Source of the DNA: Solirubrobacteraceae bacterium
GTDB lineage: Bacteria; Actinomycetota; Thermoleophilia; Solirubrobacterales; Solirubrobacteraceae
DNA length: 11,518 nucleotides
Assembly: GCA_019683665.1 (NCBI GenBank)
Contig: JADGIB010000097.1
Span: 1 to 11,518, forward strand
Direction: 5' to 3'
Under the pieces are notes generated by a model that worked only from the letters and a program-made list of their open reading frames with translations, had not been told where the DNA came from and did not search any database. The translations under genes and the position numbers were made by a program. Shown piece by piece: positions 6,127 through 11,518 of the stretch. Numbering within the stretch: the stretch's first letter is position 1; each line of letters begins with the position of its first letter.

Positions 6127-7038
6127 TCACGCGCTCGCCTGGGGCTTGCGTGCGCGCACGATCGCCGAGCTGGCGTGCTCGTGGACACGGTGCGTCTCGC
6201 GGATTTCGACGTCGACGAGTCCGGCGGCGCCGAGCGCCTGCTCAAATTCCGCGCGGGTCAGTGCGCCCGCGATGCAGCCGGTCCACTGCGCCATGTCGGC
6301 GCGCGTCGCGTCGTCCATGTCCGGGTCGGCGATGACGTCCGAGACGGCGAACCGGCCGCCGGGCCGCAGAACGCGCGCCGCTTCGCGCAGGACACGAGGC
6401 TTGTCGCCCGACAAGTTGATGACGCAGTTGGAGATGACGACGTCGACGCTGCCGTCGGCCAGCGGGATGTCCTCGATGTGCCCCTTGACGAACTCGACGT
6501 TCGTCACGCCGGCGTCGGCCGCGTTGCGCCGCGCCAGATCGAGCATCTCGTCGGTCATGTCAAGGCCGATCGCCCGACCCGCCGGGCCGACCCGCTGAGC
6601 GGAGATCAGCACGTCCGCGCCCGCCCCCGAGCCGAGGTCGAGCACGGCCTCGCCCTCATGCAGGTCCGCGACAGCGGTCGGCACGCCGCAGCCCAACGAT
6701 GCGGACACCGCGCCCGCGGTCGCACCGTCGGTCTCGGCGCCGTCGTACAGCGCCGCGCCGAACACCTCGGTGCCCGAGGCGTCGGTCGTCGAGACCGGCC
6801 CTCTGCAGCAGCCGCCGGACTGCCCGGCTGCCAGCGCGGCCTCGGCGTACTTCGCGCGCACCGTCTCGCGGATGTCGTTCGCGGGCTCGGTCGTCTGCTG
6901 GCCGGCGGAGCAACCGCAGGATCCGCCGCCGGCTGCCGTGTCGCAGCACACGGCCTTGTCGGACGGCTCGCAGCAGGTCGCCTGCGCCTCGGTCGAGCAG
7001 CAAGACGAGGTCGCGGTAGGCGTGGTCAGCTCAGCCAT
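6127..7038 (-). CDS. arsM: Arsenite methyltransferase ArsM with Cys-rich N-terminal extension
   Basis: Transfers methyl groups from S-adenosylmethionine to trivalent arsenic, giving methylarsenicals that can volatilise. The SAM-binding motif VLDLGSGAG is at 132-140. FGAALYDGAE and SLGCGVP precede it, and the catalytic cysteines are visible: C205 in SNCVINLS and C255 in WTGCIAGAL, with C77-C78 or C117 as further As ligands. Length is 303 residues. The first 45 residues are an unusual addition with eight cysteines, mostly in pairs (CC at 13, 22 and 31; CGC at 41). The ATG at 7038 lies inside the 3' end of arsR, giving a 13-base overlap and translational coupling. The frame is open further upstream, but there it runs antisense-like through arsR and shows no homology. 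Confidence 0.92.
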   Translation of the reverse strand: MAELTTPTATSSCCSTEAQATCCEPSDKAVCCDTAAGGGSCGCSAGQQTTEPANDIRETVRAKYAEAALAAGQSGGCCRGPVSTTDASGTEVFGAALYDGAETDGATAGAVSASLGCGVPTAVADLHEGEAVLDLGSGAGADVLISAQRVGPAGRAIGLDMTDEMLDLARRNAADAGVTNVEFVKGHIEDIPLADGSVDVVISNCVINLSGDKPRVLREAARVLRPGGRFAVSDVIADPDMDDATRADMAQWTGCIAGALTRAEFEQALGAAGLVDVEIRETHRVHEHASSAIVRARKPQASA

Positions 7039-7370
7039 GCGGTCAGCTCCTGGAGGGCGTCGGCGGAGGTGGAGTAGTAGGCCCACCTGTGGCGGCGCTC
7101 GACGGTCACCAGGCCGGCGTCCGTGAGCTTCTTCATGTGGTGCGAAAGCAGCGACTGCTTGATGTCGAACAGCGCGATCAGCTCGCACTGACACACCGCC
7201 TCGTCGCTGCGACGAAGCACGTCGAGGATCCGAACGCGCAACGGCTCTCCAAGCGCCTTGGCCAGCGTCGCGATGCGCTCAGCCTCCAGCAACGGCAGCT
7301 GACCGACCGACGGCGCGCAACACGAGGCGGCGGAAGGTCCGGCAGGGTTGGTTGGGAGCGCGGCGGTCAT
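7026..7370 (-). CDS. arsR: Arsenic-responsive ArsR-family repressor
   Basis: A 114-residue winged-helix repressor heading the arsM-acr3-arsC operon. Residues 28-54 (LEAERIATLAKALGEPLRVRILDVL) and the helix-turn-helix at about 62-88 (ELIALFDIKQSLLSHHMKKL) are typical. Cysteine pairs lie at C17-C18 near the N-terminus and C60/C62 (VCQCEL) at the start of the DNA-binding helix. This arrangement resembles Corynebacterium glutamicum ArsR, where C15, C16 and C55 bind As(III), and supports arsenite sensing. ATG 7370 is chosen because the preceding 13 codons overlap the likely operator. The stop lies within arsM (13-base overlap). Negative autoregulation through the inverted repeat at 7406-7429 is inferred. 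Confidence 0.92.
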   Translation of the reverse strand: MTAALPTNPAGPSAASCCAPSVGQLPLLEAERIATLAKALGEPLRVRILDVLRRSDEAVCQCELIALFDIKQSLLSHHMKKLTDAGLVTVERRHRWAYYSTSADALQELTAWLS

Positions 7371-7405
7371 AACGACGGTTGTTGATCCCACATCGCACGA
7401 CCGTA

Positions 7406-7429
7406 TCACACCGACGCTTGTCGATGTGA
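7406..7429. promoter_or_regulatory. Inverted-repeat operator candidate for arsR operon
   Basis: Two ten-base arms, TCACACCGAC and GTCGATGTGA, are separated by GCTT and are complementary except at one pair. The element begins 36 bases upstream of the arsR start codon, overlapping the expected promoter. Its size and symmetry are typical of ArsR-family operators. There is no T-run, so a terminator is unlikely. Confidence 0.55.
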
Positions 7430-7478
7430 CGGCGCTGGCGCTCGACGCTTCACGCGACCGCTCGCCCGTCGAGAACGC

Positions 7479-7502
7479 CCGCTAACCACATGTGGCTAGC
7501 GG
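7479..7502. repeat. 24-base near-perfect palindrome before the nuclease gene
   Basis: CCGCTA-A-CCACA followed by TGTGG-C-TAGCGG is symmetric about 7490/7491 with one mismatched pair. It ends three bases before the nuclease ATG at 7506 and is 109 bases upstream of arsR on the other strand. It could be an operator for the nuclease operon, or a hairpin that masks its ribosome-binding site, since no AGGAGG-like sequence is present there. Confidence 0.45.
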
Positions 7503-7505
7503 CAG

Positions 7506-8051
7506 ATGCCCCATGAACACGGGCAATCCGCGACTCGGCTGAAGAGAAACTGCGAGAACCTGCCGTGCCCGTGCTCCGGGGCGGCCGCCCCCGCACCTGA
7601 GACGCCGGCGCCCGCACCGCCGCCCGAGCCGCAGCCGGCGCCACCCCCGTCGACGCCCGCAAACGACGAGCCGCCGCCGACCTCGACGACGGATGAGCAC
7701 TGCACCACGACTCGCCGTGTGGTCACCGTCACGCTCGATCGCCGCCGCCACCGGGCGGTCCTCGCGCACATCCGCCGGGCCATCCGAGCGGGCTGGCCGC
7801 GCGTGCTGACCGTGAACCGGCCCGGGGCAGACGAGCGCCGCGACCAGCTGCTCGACGATGCTCGCTACCCGACCCGGCCGGGCATGGACCGCGACGAATG
7901 GCCGATGGCGTTCGCCCGCACCAGCTGGCGCGCACACGTGGCCTACGTTCCGGCCCGTGAGAACCGCAGCGCCGGCGCAATCATCTCCAACCGCCTGCGC
8001 CCCTACTGCGACGGGACGCGCTTCCGAATCGCCTCACGCGGCCACCGATGA
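7506..8051 (+). CDS. NucA/NucB-type deoxyribonuclease domain protein
   Basis: A 181-residue protein. Residues 1-66 are low-complexity, rich in Pro and Ala, with NCENLPCPC near the start. Residues 70-175 match the DNase NucA/NucB domain: RVVTVTLDRRRH, an IRAGWPRVLTVNRPGADERR segment, then the catalytic-region motif GMDRDEWPMAF (126-136) and ENRSAGAIISNRL (152-164). Proteins of this family cut DNA without base preference and are usually secreted, as in Bacillus NucB and NucA. No signal peptide is visible here, and an in-frame TAG at 7497 rules out a longer N-terminus; a later start is possible, for instance after the Pro-rich part. The stop overlaps the next start as ATGA, so it is co-translated with the secreted six-cysteine protein. 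Domain call is good; export and substrate are uncertain. Confidence 0.75.
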   Translation: MPHEHGQSATRLKRNCENLPCPCSGAAAPAPETPAPAPPPEPQPAPPPSTPANDEPPPTSTTDEHCTTTRRVVTVTLDRRRHRAVLAHIRRAIRAGWPRVLTVNRPGADERRDQLLDDARYPTRPGMDRDEWPMAFARTSWRAHVAYVPARENRSAGAIISNRLRPYCDGTRFRIASRGHR

Positions 8052-8446
8052 AACTGCTGAGTGACATCCCGCGACGTGTGCTGTGTTCCGCCGTCGCGCT
8101 TCCCGTGACGTGGGCGCTGCTTGGCGCCGTATCCGATCCGGTGGCGCACGCCGAGCTCCGGTGCCGCGCGCTCACGAGCGGGGCGTTCGAGTTCACGTCC
8201 ATCGTCGCTCACGAGAGCAACCGCGGGCGCGTCGTCCGGTGCTCCACCGCGCGGGCCGTCCTGCGGCGCTTCGGCAAGAAGGCCAAGTACCCCGGGCCGT
8301 GCAGCGACCGGCTGCTCGAGAAGGGGTGCTCGGTCAAGGGCTGGGGCTGCGCGATCCAGGTGCGCCCGACGACGCGAGGCCATTGCCTGTACCCGGGCGG
8401 CGCGCTGATCGGGTTCATGTGGCGCCAGGTCCACGACCCACACTGA
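8048..8446 (+). CDS. Small secreted six-cysteine protein, unknown function
   Basis: A 132-residue protein with a clear Sec-type signal peptide: basic MKLLSDIPRR, a hydrophobic stretch to about residue 28, and a likely cleavage site after AHA (residue 35). The mature part of about 97 residues has six cysteines (39, 65, 85, 94, 101, 113), which could form three disulfides, and is basic (FGKKAKYPG). VRCSTARAVLRRF resembles short conserved segments of other actinobacterial secreted hypotheticals, but I do not recognise a named family. The four-base overlap with the nuclease gene suggests a joint task: an inhibitor, a cofactor or a surface partner. That is inference from gene order alone. Confidence 0.7.
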   Translation: MKLLSDIPRRVLCSAVALPVTWALLGAVSDPVAHAELRCRALTSGAFEFTSIVAHESNRGRVVRCSTARAVLRRFGKKAKYPGPCSDRLLEKGCSVKGWGCAIQVRPTTRGHCLYPGGALIGFMWRQVHDPH

Positions 8447-8650
8447 GGGACGAGGTCTTCACCGATCCGAACGATGCAGGCGAGCGACTCCGAGGTGCGA
8501 AGCCGATCTATCGGACGGACGCCGCGACGAGACTGACCGAGCCGAAGGGCGGATGTCGGCCGCGACATAGTGCGGTGCTCGTCGAGGTTCGCCGAGCATC
8601 GGCCAGGGGGAGGGGTGACCATCCATGGTCGGTGAGAAGATCGCCCACAA

Positions 8651-9559
8651 ATGGATCGTTCGGACCTTGACGCGCAGGCTGACCAACAGGCCGCAGCAAT
8701 CCGCTCGGAGTTCGCCAAGGTGATCGAGTCGTGCGAGCGTCTGCGGGATCTCGCCTTTGAGATGCTCGCCGGCCAGCTTGAAGGCCGCGCACTCCAGGCC
8801 GACGCAGAGGCGCTGCTCGTTGCCGTCTTCTGCCGCTCGCTGGACACGTACTGCGCGAGTCTCACGCTGGCCATGGATGGCTATGGCACCCAGGCGCAGA
8901 TGCTGAACCGGTCGTTGTTTGAGGACATGGTCGACGCACACTGGATCGCCACAGATCCGGACGCGGCCATTGAGCGCTACGAGCAGCACGCTGAGCACAC
9001 CACGATGCTGCTCGCCGACGTCGTGCGCAAGTACACCGACATCTGGTCGGACGTAGAGATCCCTCAGCTTGACGACGCCCGGCGCAAGGAGCTCGACGCC
9101 CTCTACGGCCCCTACGGTACGGCGCCGTGGTCGAAGCTGAACATCTACGACCGCGTTGCCGCCATCGAGCACATGTGGCCGGACGAGGCCACGCGACGGC
9201 AGTTGCACCTGTACCGCGACCTCGCCCAGCGCGACAACAACCAGATGCTGCACCTTTCGTCATCTAGCCTGCGCGCGACGCTCGCGTGGCCCAGGCCGCG
9301 GGGTCGCATCGAGTTCCAGGTCGGACCGCGGACCGATCGGGTCGATGTCGCGCTGTTCGGGATCTTCTGGACCTTCGCCCAAACGGTCGGGCTGATGATC
9401 GATCGCTTCGGCTGCACCATGGACGACGACGAGCGCGCCGCGCTGTTCTCGATGCGCGCATTTGTGACCCTCACGGACGAGCAGATGCGCGACACAGGCC
9501 GCAACGAGTCCTGCCCGTGCGACAGCGGGCTGAAGTTCAAGCGCTGCCACGGCGCGTAG
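8651..9559 (+). CDS. DUF5677-like protein with C-terminal SEC-C motif
   Basis: A 302-residue, mostly helical cytoplasmic protein. The middle (residues 75-125: LNRSLFEDMVDAHWIATDPDA) and the later LYRDLAQRDNNQMLHLSSSSL resemble the DUF5677 family of uncharacterised proteins found in accessory regions. The last 20 residues, GRNESCPCDSGLKFKRCHGA, are a SEC-C motif with zinc ligands C288, C290, C299 and H300, as in the tail of SecA, which often acts as a protein-binding hook. The ATG at 8651 is the first of the frame; a purine-rich GGTGAGAAG is 11 or more bases upstream, so initiation may be weak. It stands alone on the plus strand, 204 bases after the secreted-protein gene. No function can be assigned. 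Confidence 0.75.
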   Translation: MDRSDLDAQADQQAAAIRSEFAKVIESCERLRDLAFEMLAGQLEGRALQADAEALLVAVFCRSLDTYCASLTLAMDGYGTQAQMLNRSLFEDMVDAHWIATDPDAAIERYEQHAEHTTMLLADVVRKYTDIWSDVEIPQLDDARRKELDALYGPYGTAPWSKLNIYDRVAAIEHMWPDEATRRQLHLYRDLAQRDNNQMLHLSSSSLRATLAWPRPRGRIEFQVGPRTDRVDVALFGIFWTFAQTVGLMIDRFGCTMDDDERAALFSMRAFVTLTDEQMRDTGRNESCPCDSGLKFKRCHGA

Positions 9560-9919
9560 CCAGGAAGGCCGACAGCCGATCCGCGCGGCCGGCTGAAGTC
9601 ACCATCATCCCTTTGGCGGATCCGTTCGCGAATACGGAACCGGCGTCACGACGCGGCCGGCGAGAACGGTGGCTCCCGATCAACAGGTTGACGTAACGCC
9701 CGTTAGGAGGCATGACCGTCTCACTTGGGGCTGAGGCGTCGACCTCGGTCTTGTCGGGAAGCACGCCGATGAGAGCGGATCGGCACGCCATGAGAATTGC
9801 CAGAAGCGCCGACTGAGAGCGGATCAGCAGCCGGTTGGGACCTTGCGCAGGCGACCTTAGGCTCGCCGCCACATTCGTGCCGGTGCGCCGGGCCGTTTGG
9901 ATCCTCGCGCTGCCCGGGC
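9560..9919. other. 360-base stretch without a convincing gene
   Basis: This interval lies between the convergent SEC-C and HEPN-like genes. It is less GC-rich than the island. Open frames on either strand lack family resemblance and show no clear codon bias. At 9705 a perfect AGGAGG precedes an ATG (9712) by only one base and opens a 34-codon frame that I do not trust. I see no tRNA, repeat array or IS end. It may be a gene relic. Confidence 0.4.
9573..9595 (+). terminator. Possible hairpin after the SEC-C gene
   Basis: CAGCCG and CGGCTG can pair around an 11-base GC-rich loop 14 bases after the stop at 9559. No T-run follows, so it would at best be a non-canonical terminator. Confidence 0.2.
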
Positions 9920-10816
9920 CTAGCCGAGGGCTCCAAGACCGCTAGCGCGCTCGACGTAGTCGAGCGTCTGCTCGGCAACCTGCAACGACTCACGCGCCTC
10001 TTCGTCGGTCGCATCCACTCCGGCGTGGACGATGCCGTGGCGGCGGCGCACATGCCGCCCATAGGCATCCCAGAACGGCTGCTGTTGGAATTTTGTGCCG
10101 GTTACCGTCTGCCAGAGATCCAGCCCTTGGCGGTCGTTCGTCAAGCTGTACGTGCGGAACCGAGACTCGATCCAAGTGGCGAAGGGATCATCAATGCGTG
10201 CCTGGATGAGTCCCGTCAGTACGTCCCGTATCGCAACCTCGCACGCGGTCTGGGCCACAACGACGGCGAGCGCCGGCTCGTCGTTCGCACGAAGTTCTTC
10301 GGCTCGCGAAAGGAGCTTCCGCGCTTCGGACTGGAAGTCCAGCAGTGCATGCAAGCCGGTGACGTACATCGGCCCAGCGGGCGGCTGCGGCGGTAGCCCG
10401 GCGCCGCGAAGTACCCGCTCGTATAGCCCGCTGGCCTCATTGAGAAGTTCGGGAACGCTTTTGGATTCCAGGACGAAGTAAGCCTCGAGAAGTCCCTGCT
10501 CGTCGTCGACGACTCCGCCGATGCGCGGGTCTGTGCCGGCCGCGGTGATGAACGCGGTGCGCGAGGTCTCGTCGATCGGCGCATGGACGTAGACCGGCAC
10601 GCGCTCGATCTGCGCAACGAACGCATGAGGTTCTAACGCGTGCTCAACCCTCTCTCGGGCGGCATCCGAGGTCGGCGCGCGAGCAAGCAACGTCGAACTC
10701 CAGGATGACGCAGTTCCGTGCCCGGACACGGCGACGATGCCGGCCCGCGCGAGCGCCTCGCGAGCGTCGTCGACGCGCCGCCTCACGACTACGCGCCAGA
10801 CTGGCTCGTTCGTCAC
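9920..10816 (-). CDS. Hypothetical protein with C-terminal HEPN-like domain
   Basis: A 298-residue protein in two parts. Residues 1-135 alternate short strands and helices (WRVVVRRRVDDAREALARAG, VPVYVHAPIDETSRTAF) and match nothing I recognise. Residues about 150-295 are helical, ALAVVVAQTACEVAIRDVLTG followed by RRRHGIVHAGVDATDEEARE. R259 and H264 fit the R-x4-6-H motif of HEPN-superfamily proteins, some of which are RNases in defence or toxin systems while others are inactive. It starts at GTG 10816 with only a weak ribosome-binding site. There is no adjacent nucleotidyltransferase (MNT) gene, so it is not a standard HEPN-MNT pair. The HEPN call rests on the motif and helix pattern, and is tentative. 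Confidence 0.65.
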   Translation of the reverse strand: MTNEPVWRVVVRRRVDDAREALARAGIVAVSGHGTASSWSSTLLARAPTSDAARERVEHALEPHAFVAQIERVPVYVHAPIDETSRTAFITAAGTDPRIGGVVDDEQGLLEAYFVLESKSVPELLNEASGLYERVLRGAGLPPQPPAGPMYVTGLHALLDFQSEARKLLSRAEELRANDEPALAVVVAQTACEVAIRDVLTGLIQARIDDPFATWIESRFRTYSLTNDRQGLDLWQTVTGTKFQQQPFWDAYGRHVRRRHGIVHAGVDATDEEARESLQVAEQTLDYVERASGLGALG

Positions 10817-10857
10817 GCGCTCGGAGATCCGGAGGACATCACGGCCTCATACTGCCG

Positions 10858-10873
10858 CGCAGCCGCGGCTGCG
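10858..10873. repeat. Perfect 16-base palindrome
   Basis: CGCAGCCGCGGCTGCG is fully self-complementary. It lies 41 bases upstream of the HEPN-like gene start and 120 bases downstream of the stop of the 10994-11446 gene, both minus strand. It could be a repressor site or part of a hairpin; chance is possible given the GC content. Confidence 0.35.
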
Positions 10874-10993
10874 TCCACAGCTACCAGTCGCCAGCGTTGA
10901 CGCCCGGCTTCGGGACACACGCGCCAGTTCGCAGTGCGGATTCGTGAACTACGGCAGTGCGGAAAGGCGCACTATCGCGGGCCACGCCCGAGG

Positions 10994-11446
10994 TCACGCA
11001 GGCGTGGTGCGGCCGCGACCGAACGCGATGAGCTCGGAGGTGTCCCAGTCGGTGCGGCCGAAGAGCTCGATCACGTGGTCGGTCGGCCGCCACTCGTCGT
11101 CGAGCTCCGTGACGAGCCCCGCCGCCTCGAGGCCTGCCAGGCGTGCGGCCAGGTCGTCGTCAACGGGATCCGGTAGCTGGCGGTCGATGACCTGCCAGAG
11201 GAGCCGGTCAGCGTCGAGGGCAGCCGATGCGCCTCTTGCGCGCACGGCCGTGGGCGGTGCTGGGATCTCCAGGTGCGGGTCGGCGACGAGTCCCACGTGG
11301 TCGTTGCGGACGACCAGCTTGAGGGCCTGCCTCGGGTCGGCGTTCCACGCGTCGACCGCGTCGCGCAGCTCGTCGACGGAGCATCTGAGCCGCGCTGCAT
11401 GCGCGTCGATCGGGCGCAGTTGGAGTTCCCCCGCTTTGACGGACAC
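10994..11446 (-). CDS. Hypothetical acidic protein, 150 residues
   Basis: A 150-residue acidic protein from a GTG start at 11446. Residues 80-130 (LLWQVIDRQLPDPVDDDLAARLAGLEAAGLVTELDDEWRPT, in parts) read like a small winged-helix: a helix pair followed by GLV and a strand ending in W-x-PT. There is no signal peptide or membrane segment, and no family I recognise. Codon usage (third-position G/C) is consistent with a real gene. It is separated by 177 bases from the HEPN-like gene downstream on the same strand. Confidence 0.55.
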   Translation of the reverse strand: MSVKAGELQLRPIDAHAARLRCSVDELRDAVDAWNADPRQALKLVVRNDHVGLVADPHLEIPAPPTAVRARGASAALDADRLLWQVIDRQLPDPVDDDLAARLAGLEAAGLVTELDDEWRPTDHVIELFGRTDWDTSELIAFGRGRTTPA

Positions 11447-11490
11447 CTGATGGCTTGCGAGGTGCAGGCCGCGAAAGGATGTGTCTGTCG

Positions 11491-11518
11491 ATGCCGAGAA
11501 CCCGTCCCGCCTATCCGC
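11491..11518 (+). CDS. Start of IS3-family OrfA-like transposase (partial)
   Basis: Nine codons, ATG to the window edge, encode MPRTRPAYP. This matches the N-terminus common in actinobacterial IS3-family OrfA proteins (MPRTRPPY followed by PEFR). AAAGGA lies eleven bases upstream. The short match leaves doubt, but few other protein families begin this way. No terminal inverted repeat is evident just upstream. Confidence 0.45.

Noticed and set aside
6034..7077. A 347-codon open frame on the plus strand
   Set aside because: Antisense to arsM; no motifs, and composition is typical of a shadow frame.
9712..9816. A 34-codon frame with AGGAGG one base before its ATG
   Set aside because: The spacing is too short for normal initiation and the peptide matches nothing; not enough to call a gene.
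1..11518. CRISPR arrays, tRNA, rRNA or attachment sites
   Set aside because: I read both strands for regularly spaced repeats and tRNA-like cloverleafs and saw none.

Overview
The window is GC-rich throughout, with strong G/C bias at third codon positions, many GTG starts and tight 1-4 base gene overlaps. This fits a high-GC actinobacterium. A Thermoleophilia/Solirubrobacterales-like source is plausible but cannot be shown from the sequence. A putative insertion-sequence gene begins at the right edge, so this looks like accessory DNA: a metal and metalloid resistance island followed by poorly characterised genes.

Resistance island (1-7440). All recognisable genes of known role lie on the minus strand. 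In order of transcription from the right: (a) an arsenic operon of arsR (As(III) repressor), arsM (arsenite methyltransferase), acr3 (arsenite efflux) and arsC (arsenate reductase), with an inverted-repeat operator candidate upstream of arsR; (b) a module of a thioredoxin-fold DF-family protein, merB (organomercurial lyase), a rhodanese and a CBS-domain protein; (c) a CmtR-like Cd/Pb-type repressor overlapping a P1B-type metal ATPase that runs off the left edge. No merA, merP or merT is visible in the window.

Two features of module (b) are unusual. First, the rhodanese and CBS genes are one continuous reading frame interrupted by a single in-frame TGA. That codon falls where related proteins have a cysteine just after the active-site loop. 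It may be a selenocysteine codon, a recent nonsense mutation or a sequence error. Second, two short coiled-coil genes in opposite orientation bracket the module (2302-2481 minus, 4274-4456 plus). Their last 32 residues are nearly the same (26 identical) although many codons differ synonymously, so the repeat seems conserved as protein.

Right part (7440-11518). A plus-strand pair overlapping by 4 bases encodes a NucA/NucB-type DNase without a visible signal peptide and a small secreted six-cysteine protein. Next come a DUF5677-like protein with a C-terminal SEC-C metal-binding motif, a 360-base stretch without a convincing gene, a minus-strand protein with a HEPN-like Rx4H motif, an unrecognised 150-residue protein, and the first nine codons of what looks like an IS3-family OrfA transposase.

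Together the island would sense and detoxify inorganic arsenic (reduce, export, methylate), cleave organomercury, and export a soft divalent cation. The roles of the rhodanese-CBS protein and the coiled-coil peptides are open.
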